A DNA stretch of 64,000 nt from SVTX01 sp964629615 (GTDB lineage Bacteria; Bacillota; Clostridia; Oscillospirales; CAG-272): assembly GCA_964629615.1 (NCBI GenBank), contig CAZVUD010000002.1:30838-94837 (forward strand), written 5' to 3'. Below the pieces are notes generated by a model, which made no database searches, was not told the origin of the DNA, and was given only the letters and a program-made list of their open reading frames with translations. The position numbers and the translations under genes were made by a program. Below are positions 24,456 through 31,592 of this stretch, in pieces; the stretch's first letter is position 1, and every line of letters starts with the position of its first letter.

Positions 24456-25931
24456 ATGAAGAATAATAAGCTCAGATGCATATCGATGATAATTCTCGTA
24501 TGTATTATTGCATCCTGTGCAGTACTCTCTGTTTGTGCGGCAGAGTACCGAAAGGGTAATAACAGTATATCCGATGCTTACTCAAAAAGCATTTTTTATG
24601 AGAGATTCAAGGCGATACCCTTGACGGGTGACGGACCTACCGATGCAGTTGCAATAGCCCTGTCGCAGATAGGATATCAGGAGGGAAACAGCAACGGTCA
24701 GTTTGGCGGCGATATAGCAGGAAATAAGAACTATACCGAGTATAACTATAATTTTGGAAGCTTCGGTTACGGCTACGGCGACAATGAGGATGCAGGTGTA
24801 TCTTATCATTGGTGTGCAAGCTTTGTGTCATTTTGTCTGTATCAGTCAGGGTGCCACGACCTAAGCAAGCTTACGGATTGGTGCAGAAATCACTATGGCG
24901 ACAGCAAATATGTCTGGAAGGAGCTCAGCTGTCAGAATTGGGTCAATCAGCTGAAGAATTTCGATATGTTCAAGCCTTCGACTGCCTTTGGCGGCTCATA
25001 TGCCCCCACGACAGGCGATCTCATATTCTTTACATATGATTCCAAGAGTTCTTCACATGTGGGCATAGTGGTCTATTCCGATACACATTATGTCTATACA
25101 GTTGAAGGCAATACAAGCTCGGGAACGGGACTTGAATCAAACGGCGGAGGCGTTTATTTCAAAAGGTACGAGTTTTCCAACAGTGCTATAATGGGATACG
25201 GAAAGCTGCCGTACAAGAGAGATCCTAACGTAGAGCTGATAGATTATTCGGGCAAGAACGCAACCGCGGGGCTCTATATATCAATAGATGAAAAGAGCGT
25301 ATTTAAAAATGCAGACGATACCGAGGCTACCTACATCCTTCCGAGATATTCGGTATTTCGCGTAGATGAGGTGTGCGGCGGCGGACTTCTGTTTGGCAGC
25401 TTTAATATAGACGGCACAGAGGTCGAGGGTTACGTTATAAATAACAATAACAGGGTAGTGCAGATAACGGCGTCAAAGCAGGGCGAGTCGCCCGATGTTC
25501 CGATACCGCCGACCGATGGCAGTACCGAGGAGACTACAGATCAGACAACCGAGGTTACTACCGAGCAGACCACTGAAGAGGTGACTGATGCAACAGGCGG
25601 TGGTACGACAGAAGAGCCTACCGACGAGAAGAGAACAGATAATACAGAAGATATCACGACCGAACAGCCTGCAGAAATCACCACAGATAATACAGGCGAA
25701 AGCACGGAAGAAAACACTGCAACAGGGGAAAATCCCGAGCAGACGGGCGACGCGCAGACAAATAATGACAGTAATGGCACGACGGAAGATAAGACGACTG
25801 ATGACAAGGCAAACAGCACAACAGAGCGCAAGGGATGCCGCTCCGGCATAGTTTCAATATCTGCCTTCTTTATATGTATGACCTCTGCGGTGTATTATCT
25901 GATACGAAAGAAAAAATATGATCGGGCATGA
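24456..25931 (+). CDS. CHAP-domain surface protein with Thr/Glu stalk and C-terminal anchor
   Basis: A 491-residue secreted protein: signal peptide (about 1-29), a CHAP/NlpC-like amidase domain (about 60-255) with the catalytic Cys in HWCASFVSFCLYQSG (Cys120), His in SSHVGIVVYSD (His201) and the polar TVEGN motif, then an SH3-like region (about 262-345). A low-complexity Thr/Glu stalk (about 350-455) reaches through the wall to KGC, a hydrophobic helix (about 465-484) and RKKK. It probably cleaves peptidoglycan at the cell surface. The C-terminus resembles a sortase signal without LPXTG; instead a Gly-Cys precedes the helix. It has its own promoter and terminator. Confidence 0.83.
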   Translation: MKNNKLRCISMIILVCIIASCAVLSVCAAEYRKGNNSISDAYSKSIFYERFKAIPLTGDGPTDAVAIALSQIGYQEGNSNGQFGGDIAGNKNYTEYNYNFGSFGYGYGDNEDAGVSYHWCASFVSFCLYQSGCHDLSKLTDWCRNHYGDSKYVWKELSCQNWVNQLKNFDMFKPSTAFGGSYAPTTGDLIFFTYDSKSSSHVGIVVYSDTHYVYTVEGNTSSGTGLESNGGGVYFKRYEFSNSAIMGYGKLPYKRDPNVELIDYSGKNATAGLYISIDEKSVFKNADDTEATYILPRYSVFRVDEVCGGGLLFGSFNIDGTEVEGYVINNNNRVVQITASKQGESPDVPIPPTDGSTEETTDQTTEVTTEQTTEEVTDATGGGTTEEPTDEKRTDNTEDITTEQPAEITTDNTGESTEENTATGENPEQTGDAQTNNDSNGTTEDKTTDDKANSTTERKGCRSGIVSISAFFICMTSAVYYLIRKKKYDRA

Positions 25932-25942
25932 TCCGAGCTGAT

Positions 25943-25986
25943 AAAAATACCGAACACAGGTAAGATATCTGTGTTCGGTATTTTTT
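25943..25986. terminator. Bidirectional terminator between the CHAP gene and the XRE regulator
   Basis: A 17-bp inverted repeat (25943-25959 with 25969-25985, core ATACCGAACACAG) flanked by an A-run and a T-run, between convergent stops at 25931 and 25988. Confidence 0.92.
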
Positions 25987-25987
25987 G

Positions 25988-26197
25988 TCAGTGTCGCTTA
26001 GGATCGTTGGTTTCGCCAAGTATATAGTCGATGCTTGTTTGGTAAAATCTTGCAAGCTGTATAAGCACTGTTGTCGGAATGTCGTTTTCGCCTGTTTCGT
26101 ATTTTGAATATCCTGTCTGCGACATGTTCAGCATTTTCGCAATTTGGGTCTGATTAAGATCCTTGTCTTCTCTCAGATCTCTTAGTCTTGGGTACAT
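25988..26197 (-). CDS. Small XRE-family helix-turn-helix regulator
   Basis: A 69-residue Cro/C1-type DNA-binding protein that is little more than the HTH domain: LRDLREDKDLNQTQIAKML (helices 1-2), MSQTGYSKYETGEND (recognition helix) and IPTTVLIQLARFYQTSIDYI. An AAGGAGG ribosome site precedes the ATG. It diverges from the PH-domain gene across 132 nt that hold two copies of an 18-nt repeat placed in the promoter spacers, so it most likely represses that gene and itself. Confidence 0.9.
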   Translation of the reverse strand: MYPRLRDLREDKDLNQTQIAKMLNMSQTGYSKYETGENDIPTTVLIQLARFYQTSIDYILGETNDPKRH

Positions 26198-26237
26198 ATT
26201 GACCTCCTTATTTGATCTCTGTTAAAAAAATTATACA

Positions 26238-26280
26238 TTAATCTGAAACAGGGTATTGACTTTTAATCTGAAATAGGTTA
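26238..26280. promoter_or_regulatory. Two direct 18-nt operator-like repeats
   Basis: TTAATCTGAAACAGGGTA (26238-26255) and TTAATCTGAAATAGGTTA (26263-26280), 25 nt apart start to start. The first abuts the plus-strand -35 box and the second lies between -35 and -10. The CTGAAACAG core is a near palindrome. They are probable binding sites of the adjacent XRE regulator. Confidence 0.72.
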
Positions 26281-26284
26281 TAAT
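26256..26284 (+). promoter_or_regulatory. Sigma-A promoter for the PH-domain gene
   Basis: TTGACT (26256-26261), a 17-nt spacer and TATAAT (26279-26284). One operator repeat occupies the spacer, so repressor binding would exclude polymerase. Confidence 0.82.
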
Positions 26285-26329
26285 AAAAATGCGGACCAAA
26301 GATCCGACATTCTTTTGGAGGTGTTTGAC

Positions 26330-27064
26330 ATGGGAAAATATGTTGAACAGAATTTAAACAAAAATGAGAAGCTTGTAAAAAAAGCTGAACTCAGTTGGGT
26401 ACCCGTTGTTGTTAAAACGGTATGGATGTTGCTATTTATCGGAATCTACATTTTTCTTGCGGTTCAAATAAATAAGTATGCTGTACCTGAAAAGACAGAG
26501 GAAGAAAAAAGACAAGAACAAATGCAGCAAGCATTTGAAAACATTATGGGTTCCTCCGGCATTCCAGGCAGCTCAACTTCAAACAGTGTTTCTGACGCAG
26601 CTGAGGAAGTAGTTGATGCGGCTACGCAGGCGTTTTGGAGAACTACTGGTCCCATTTTGCAACGCATGACTTTAGGTGCTATAGTGCTTACTGCAATAAT
26701 TGCTTTTGGTGGTCTGATCAACCATTTCACAACAGAGTTTGCATACACAGACAAGAGATTGATAGGAAAGGTTGGCGTAATTGGTACTACAAGCATGGAT
26801 GCACCCTTGAATAAGATCCAATCCATTAATGTTGAAAGCGGTCTGTTTGGCAAGATATTCAACTATGGAAGCTTGAGAGTGGTTACCGCAGGAGCAGATA
26901 AGTATCGCTTTAAGTTCATAAAGGATTGTGATGTACTTAAGTCCGCGATAATGGCTCAGATAGAAGAGTATGAGCAGGAACAGATAGCAGCAAATGCACA
27001 GGCGCAGGCTCAGCAGATGGCTGCCATGATGGGAAATATGAATAATAATTCAGGCAATAAGTAA
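26330..27064 (+). CDS. PH-domain (bPH2/YdbS-like) membrane protein
   Basis: A 244-residue membrane protein. Two hydrophobic helices (about residues 25-43 and 113-131 from ATG 26330) flank a long polar segment rich in Glu/Gln/Ser. A bacterial PH domain follows (EFAYTDKRLIGKVGVIGTTS, MDAPLNKIQSINVESGLFG, NYGSLRVVTAG), the YdbS-type pattern. It ends in a Gln/Ala/Met/Asn-rich tail. The function of the family is unknown. The ATG lies 6 nt after GGAGGTG; a TTG five codons upstream overlaps that site. Codon choice looks less biased and more AT-rich than its neighbours, so acquisition with the divergent XRE gene is possible. Confidence 0.8.
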   Translation: MGKYVEQNLNKNEKLVKKAELSWVPVVVKTVWMLLFIGIYIFLAVQINKYAVPEKTEEEKRQEQMQQAFENIMGSSGIPGSSTSNSVSDAAEEVVDAATQAFWRTTGPILQRMTLGAIVLTAIIAFGGLINHFTTEFAYTDKRLIGKVGVIGTTSMDAPLNKIQSINVESGLFGKIFNYGSLRVVTAGADKYRFKFIKDCDVLKSAIMAQIEEYEQEQIAANAQAQAQQMAAMMGNMNNNSGNK

Positions 27065-27094
27065 GAAAATATTATTCTTAGAAAAAATAAATAT

Positions 27095-27140
27095 AATACC
27101 CTATTTGGACAGGATATCCGGTCAAATAGGGTATTTTTTA
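27095..27140 (+). terminator. Terminator after the PH-domain gene
   Basis: The stem AATACCCTATTTG (27095-27107) pairs with 27123-27135, with a T-run inside and after the right arm. It may also serve spo0A from the other side. Confidence 0.87.
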
Positions 27141-27166
27141 GTATTGACTTTTAAATGTAAGCTTAG

Positions 27167-27967
27167 TCAATGCATCTTATACTTTAATCTCAGATTGTCT
27201 GCGATCATGGCTATAAATTCCGAGTTCGTGGGCTTGCCGCGATTGTTTTGTATTGTGTATCCGAAGTAGGAATTCAGTGTATCAACATCTCCTCTGTCCC
27301 ATGCCACCTCGATGGCGTGTCTTATGGCTCTTTCAACTCGGCTGGTCGTGGTGGAATATTTCTTGGCAACGGTGGGGTAGAGTATCTTTGTGACGGAGTT
27401 TATGATGTCGCCGTTGTTTACTGCCATTATGATAGCGGTGCGGAGATACTGGTATCCTTTTATATGCGCGGGAACGCCTATCTCGTGTATTATATGCGTT
27501 ACATGGCTCTCGATGGATGATGAGAGATCACCCTCATCATCCTTTTTCAGTACAGCCATGGGTCTGTTTTTGTCCTCATCGCGAGCTCTCAAAAATCCCT
27601 CTATAAGACCGTTCAGATCCCGCATGTTTATGGGCTTTATCAGGCACATGTCTGCGCCGAGATTCATGGATTGTACAAATATGCTTTGCGCAGGCGTGGG
27701 GGATGTCATGATTATAACAGGTCTTTGTGCGTGACCATAATCTATATCTGCTATGCGGCGTATCAGCGACAGCCCGTCGATCTTGGTGAGCCAGACATCG
27801 GCTATGATTATGTCGGGCAGCATGCGCTCGATCTTGCTTATTGCATCCTCACCGTTTGAAGCGTCGTCTACATATCTGTATCCGAGCGTGCGCGAAAAAT
27901 GATCCTTCATCATGCTACGTATTTTGGAGTCGTCTTCAGCGATAAGTACCTTCTTGTTGTGATCCAT
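27167..27967 (-). CDS. spo0A: Sporulation master regulator Spo0A
   Basis: Spo0A, when phosphorylated, switches the cell into sporulation by activating or repressing genes at 0A boxes. The 266-residue protein has a receiver domain (AEDD acidic pocket, phospho-acceptor Asp57 in IIADVWLTKIDG, Thr in IIMTSPT, Lys in LIKPINMRD). The Spo0A-specific C-terminal domain (about 150-262) shows HIIHEIGVPAHIKGYQYLR, then YSTTTSRVERAIRHAIEVAW and NNRGKPTNSEFIAMIADNLR. The usual Met-Pro after the acceptor Asp region is Leu-Thr here, an oddity. A leader of roughly 240 nt with strong predicted structure precedes it. Confidence 0.95.
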   Translation of the reverse strand: MDHNKKVLIAEDDSKIRSMMKDHFSRTLGYRYVDDASNGEDAISKIERMLPDIIIADVWLTKIDGLSLIRRIADIDYGHAQRPVIIMTSPTPAQSIFVQSMNLGADMCLIKPINMRDLNGLIEGFLRARDEDKNRPMAVLKKDDEGDLSSSIESHVTHIIHEIGVPAHIKGYQYLRTAIIMAVNNGDIINSVTKILYPTVAKKYSTTTSRVERAIRHAIEVAWDRGDVDTLNSYFGYTIQNNRGKPTNSEFIAMIADNLRLKYKMH

Positions 27968-28085
27968 TTTAATTGTCCTTCCTCTCTTGTAAAGCGATAG
28001 CTTTATGATTTTATATTAATAATTTATTGTAAAATTAAGAAACTTGCTTTGCTTGCAATGTTCTGTATATATATTTAACCATGAA

Positions 28086-28210
28086 GCAAAAATGCTTGCT
28101 TGCAAGGGCATTTTTGCGAAGCCGTCAATGATGCAGAGTATGCGAAGCTTTAAAGCAAGCATACTTAAAAAGCGAAGCTTAGGGATGTGCTTATGCACAT
28201 CCTCTGCATC
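28086..28210 (-). promoter_or_regulatory. Structured spo0A leader or intergenic palindromic element (cloverleaf-like fold)
   Basis: The 438 nt between spo0A and the next gene contain no credible gene. On the minus strand, 28210-28130 can fold as a cloverleaf: closing stem P1 GATGCAGA (28203-28210 with 28130-28137), P2 GGATGTGC (28195-28202 with 28183-28190, ATAA loop), mini-hairpin AAGC-TTC-GCTT (28170-28180) and P3 GTATGC (28159-28164 with 28138-28143). A further 10-bp hairpin GCAAAAATGC follows (28108-28117 with 28086-28095). The predicted transcription start is just ahead of P1. It lacks tRNA consensus sequences. It could be a regulatory leader or a copy of a dispersed repeat. Confidence 0.5.
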
Positions 28211-28211
28211 T

Positions 28212-28240
28212 ATTATACCATAAATTACCAAAAAATCAAT
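28212..28240 (-). promoter_or_regulatory. Probable sigma-A promoter for spo0A
   Basis: Minus strand: TATAAT at 28212-28217, with TTGATT 16 nt upstream (28234-28239) or ATTGAT at 17 nt. Transcription would begin near 28205, at the base of the cloverleaf-like fold. A TTGACA further upstream has no -10 partner. Confidence 0.62.
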
Positions 28241-28369
28241 AGAAATGGCAAAAATTTCCATTTAGAAGAATAACCAAACTTTTATGTCAAAAGTTGGTAA
28301 AAATTACCAAAATGCCGCATGTTTTCACAATATGCAAGACATTCTGCTTTGAATACAAATAAAAAAAGC

Positions 28370-28402
28370 TCTCGGTCATTAGACCGAGAGCTAAAATGCA
28401 TT
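28370..28402 (-). terminator. Terminator after the solute-binding lipoprotein gene
   Basis: An 11-bp stem AGCTCTCGGTC (28377-28387 with 28392-28402), a 4-nt loop and seven T on the minus strand. Confidence 0.92.
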
Positions 28403-28405
28403 TAA

Positions 28406-29911
28406 TTACTTTTTCTTTGACTGAAGCTTGGAGAGCTGTATAGTTGCAGCCAGACCCTTCTGACCCCAGTAGCCTGAGAATGTGCTTGTGTGGTCAACGT
28501 TGAAGATGATTCTGGGAATGGAGTAAACCATTGCGTCGATCGCGTCTGTGCTCTTATCGGAATATGCAAGAGCAAATTCAACTATCTGAGTATCCCAAAC
28601 GATATCAAGCATATCTGCATCATCGGGAGAGTCAGCAACCTGTGCACCAAGAAGCTTTTCATAGAAAGCAGTGGTAACGGGCTTGCTGTAGAAGGCAAGA
28701 AGCTCAAGAGTATCACTTACCATTGCAGAGTCTGCCTTGGAGAGGTAGTAGGGAACTGTGATGTAGCCGTTCCAGCTGAGTGAGCGGTACTCGCCCTGGT
28801 TTTCGTCCCACATAGGATAGGGAAGAACACCGAAGTTTACATCAACAGCCGTGAGCTGCTTTGCCATGTGGTATGTACCGTAGAACTGGAAGAGAGTCTT
28901 GCCGTCCTTGAACTGTACCTGCTTTGAGGGATCCTTCATTTCGTCGCCGAAGGGGCCCCAGAGGTAAGCGTACTCGGACTGATACATCTCATTTATCTTG
29001 GAAACAAGGTCTTCAACCTTCTTTGCGTTCTTAGAGATGCTGAACTCATACTTACCGGACTTTGAGTTGTACTCAACAATGTTGATACCGCTAGCCTGGA
29101 GCATTGAAGATCCTGAGGGCCAGAAATAACCGGAAACACCGAAGATGTCGCCTGCGTCCTTCTTACCGTCACCGTTCTTGTCATCGTGGCACTTGTAAGC
29201 GATCTCCATCATTTTGTCGATGGTCCACTTCTTGTTTTCAACGATGTCATAGATGGTCTCGTCGCCGAGCGTAGTTGCGCAATACTTGTCAAGGAGATCC
29301 TTGTTGAATGCGATAACGTATGTGTACGCAAGGCAGAAGTCGCCGTATCCGAGGTAAAGAGCATCATTGTAAGCCAAGGACTCCATGATGTCCTGGTTCC
29401 AATAGTCCTTTGTGAGGTCAACGCTTGTAAGATCGTTGAAGTCATAGAGCATGCCTTCTGTTACGAGAGAAGCGATACCGTAGTTGCAGTGTGTAAGGCA
29501 GGACTGATAGAGTCCGTCTTCAGCCTTTACGGAAGTCTTGAATTCTTCATAGTATTCCGTAAAGCTTTCGTGCTGCTTGGATGAGATCTCAACACCGATC
29601 TGAGATTTAACCTCTTCCTGACGTGTGAACACAGCATTGTTCATAACTTCCTGTGTCTGCTCCTTTGCAAAGAAGTAGCCGTCCTGGAAAACGTCGTTAC
29701 ATGCAAGGAACTGGAATGAACTGCCATAGTTCTTCTCTTCAACAGGGGGCTGTTCTACAGCACTGCCTGTTGTTGAACCGTTATTGTTATTGTTGCCCTG
29801 CGAGCCCTGAGTGTTATCCTCTTTACCGGATGACGAGTCACAAGCAACAAAAACAGCAACGAGCATCATGCATGCAAGAGCAAAAGCTAAAATTCTGATT
29901 GCTTTTTTCAT
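28406..29911 (-). CDS. Extracellular solute-binding lipoprotein (ABC sugar-type), no permease nearby
   Basis: A 501-residue lipoprotein with lipobox FVAC (Cys24), a low-complexity Asn/Gly/Ser tether (about 25-60) and a periplasmic-binding fold of the family 1/8 type seen in carbohydrate ABC importers. Visible landmarks are AVFTRQEEVKSQIGVEIS, the KWTIDKMMEIAYKC hinge region, an EF-hand-like calcium loop DKNGDGKKDAGD (seen in several such proteins) and GVLPYPMWDENQGEYRS. No permease or ATPase gene adjoins it, so it must work with components elsewhere. A perfect promoter, good ribosome site and strong terminator suggest high, single-gene expression. Confidence 0.86.
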   Translation of the reverse strand: MKKAIRILAFALACMMLVAVFVACDSSSGKEDNTQGSQGNNNNNGSTTGSAVEQPPVEEKNYGSSFQFLACNDVFQDGYFFAKEQTQEVMNNAVFTRQEEVKSQIGVEISSKQHESFTEYYEEFKTSVKAEDGLYQSCLTHCNYGIASLVTEGMLYDFNDLTSVDLTKDYWNQDIMESLAYNDALYLGYGDFCLAYTYVIAFNKDLLDKYCATTLGDETIYDIVENKKWTIDKMMEIAYKCHDDKNGDGKKDAGDIFGVSGYFWPSGSSMLQASGINIVEYNSKSGKYEFSISKNAKKVEDLVSKINEMYQSEYAYLWGPFGDEMKDPSKQVQFKDGKTLFQFYGTYHMAKQLTAVDVNFGVLPYPMWDENQGEYRSLSWNGYITVPYYLSKADSAMVSDTLELLAFYSKPVTTAFYEKLLGAQVADSPDDADMLDIVWDTQIVEFALAYSDKSTDAIDAMVYSIPRIIFNVDHTSTFSGYWGQKGLAATIQLSKLQSKKK

Positions 29912-29933
29912 TGTAGTATTCCTTTCTTGTTTT

Positions 29934-29948
29934 TGCGCAGTATGCGCA
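29934..29948. promoter_or_regulatory. TGCGCA inverted repeat in the leader of the solute-binding gene
   Basis: TGCGCA-GTA-TGCGCA lies 14 nt downstream of the minus-strand -10 box and 22 nt before the start codon. It could be an operator. Confidence 0.45.
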
Positions 29949-29962
29949 CTTTATCACTGATT

Positions 29963-29991
29963 ATTATAACTCTTGTTATCACTTTTGTCAA
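29963..29991 (-). promoter_or_regulatory. Consensus sigma-A promoter for the solute-binding lipoprotein
   Basis: Minus strand: TTGACA (29986-29991), a 17-nt spacer, TATAAT (29963-29968). Confidence 0.87.
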
Positions 29992-30029
29992 GGGATTTAA
30001 TCGCCTTATCAAAAAGTTTACATTTAAAG

Positions 30030-30066
30030 AAAGGTCACAGCGACTCGCTCTCGGGCGCTGTGACCT
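30030..30066 (-). terminator. Terminator after the AI-2E family gene
   Basis: A 12-bp stem AAGGTCACAGCG (30030-30041 with 30055-30066) followed on the minus strand by TTTCTTT, 4 nt beyond the stop codon. Confidence 0.86.
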
Positions 30067-30070
30067 TATA

Positions 30071-31438
30071 TTACTGAGGTGTGTCCTCGGCACTCTCGCC
30101 GCATTCTTCCTCAATTATTGTTTCTTCTGTTGTTTCTTCGTTAGTATCGCTGTCATCGTCCGAACGGCGGAACGGGATCTTTCTTGCGTGCTTTCTCTCC
30201 GCTTCGTCCTTCTTTTTCTTGTTCTGCTCCTGATATTTTTCAACAAGATCGTATTTTCCACGCTTCTTCAGTCCGTGTATAACTATCTTCTTTACCATGT
30301 CATATATTACAGCGTATGTGGGAACACCGATGAGAAGTCCGAAAAATCCCCATATGCCGCCAAAGAAGGTAACTGCGAATATTACTGCCAGGGATGATAC
30401 ATTTACGTGATCTCCAACTATGAGAGGATCTATGATATATCCGTCAAGGAACTGCATGATGCATACGAATATTACAAAGTATAGCACCTTTATGGGTTCT
30501 CCGCCTGCAAGAATGATAAATCCAGAGGGGATAGCGCCTATAAAGGGACCGAATATCGGAATTATATTTGTGACACCGCAGAGCACCGCGATAAGAGGCG
30601 CGTAGGGGATATCCATGATCATGAGCGCTATGTAGTACAGCACGCCGATAAGGGTGGAGTCTATGACCTTTCCCTCAAGAAATCCCGAGAACATGCGGTC
30701 TGCAAATTTGAATTCGTCGATTATTGCCGCGGCAGTCTTTTCCTTGAATATACTGTGCAATATCATGGAGGACTTTGCGGCGAGCGTGCGCCTGCCCTTT
30801 AAAATAAAGAAGGATACTACAAGTCCTATGACAGTATCAAATACGATGGAGAAAACGCCCGATATGCTTGAAAGTATCTTTGTGACCAAGTCACCCTCCA
30901 TATTCTGGAGCGAGCTTATAAGACCCTCCACCCATTTGTATATCTGATCATATGCACCGTCAACTATGGATTCAGCCGTTTCTTCAAATACAGAGCTGTT
31001 GGAAAGCAGTCCTGTTATCCATATCTTGAGGTCATCGAGATACTGAGGCACCTGCACTATAAGATCCATGATGCTGTTTATGAATTGGGGTACGACTATA
31101 CTCAAAAGAATAGCGATTGCGGATATCCATATGATATACGTAAGCACAAGGCTGGATATCGAGGATATATTTGCTATAAGCTTTTCCTTTTCCATCTTGC
31201 ATTTCCGCAAAAGCTTTGCAATGCTCTTTTCAAGCAGATTGCATGTGGACTTCATGATATAGGCAAAAATACCGCCAATTATGAAGGGACGGAGAACTGC
31301 GGTTATCGCGCCGAACACACTGGATATCTTACCTGCCTGAAACAGCAAAAAGAAGAACAGTATACTGAGCGCAAGCCCAAAGAATATTATCAGGGATTGC
31401 GAGAATATTTTCTTTAGCTTTTCGTGCTTTTCATTCAT
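30071..31438 (-). CDS. AI-2E family transporter (PerM/YdiK-like)
   Basis: A 455-residue multi-pass membrane protein of the AI-2E/UPF0118 exporter family. Hydrophobic N-terminal helices start at about residue 12, a variable amphipathic region spans about 150-195, and the family core follows: FKFADRMFSGFLEGKVIDS, GVTNIIPIFGPFIGAIPSGF, QFLDGYIIDPLIVGDHVNVS and FFGGIWGFFGLLIGVPTYAV. Some members export quorum signals or drive sodium/proton exchange; the substrate here is unknown. The C-terminal ~60 residues are highly charged and cytosolic, first basic, then Glu/Asp-rich. It stands alone with its own terminator. Confidence 0.9.
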   Translation of the reverse strand: MNEKHEKLKKIFSQSLIIFFGLALSILFFFLLFQAGKISSVFGAITAVLRPFIIGGIFAYIMKSTCNLLEKSIAKLLRKCKMEKEKLIANISSISSLVLTYIIWISAIAILLSIVVPQFINSIMDLIVQVPQYLDDLKIWITGLLSNSSVFEETAESIVDGAYDQIYKWVEGLISSLQNMEGDLVTKILSSISGVFSIVFDTVIGLVVSFFILKGRRTLAAKSSMILHSIFKEKTAAAIIDEFKFADRMFSGFLEGKVIDSTLIGVLYYIALMIMDIPYAPLIAVLCGVTNIIPIFGPFIGAIPSGFIILAGGEPIKVLYFVIFVCIMQFLDGYIIDPLIVGDHVNVSSLAVIFAVTFFGGIWGFFGLLIGVPTYAVIYDMVKKIVIHGLKKRGKYDLVEKYQEQNKKKKDEAERKHARKIPFRRSDDDSDTNEETTEETIIEEECGESAEDTPQ

Positions 31439-31592
31439 TGTATCACGACCTTTCGTTTGAGCACCGATGATATGTCGGTGCGCACTTCTGTTTATACAAT
31501 TTTTATTTTAACATATTAATCATAAATTGTCAATGAGAGGAGAAAAAATTAACGAATACTTAAAATATATTTACATAATAAACATAGCGCCG

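Noticed and set aside
25520..25830. Antisense Ser/Val-rich open frames in the CHAP gene stalk
   Set aside because: They are complements of the Thr/Glu-rich low-complexity stalk, with no ribosome sites; coding is clear on the plus strand.
28130..28210. A tRNA or tRNA-like gene in the spo0A leader
   Set aside because: The fold is cloverleaf-like but has no T-loop or D-loop consensus, no normal 7-bp acceptor stem plus 5-bp arms, and no anticodon loop.
28016..28261. An 81-codon minus-strand open frame across the spo0A leader
   Set aside because: It spans the inverted repeats and the predicted promoter, has no ribosome site and no recognisable domain. The stem-loops explain the sequence better than coding does.
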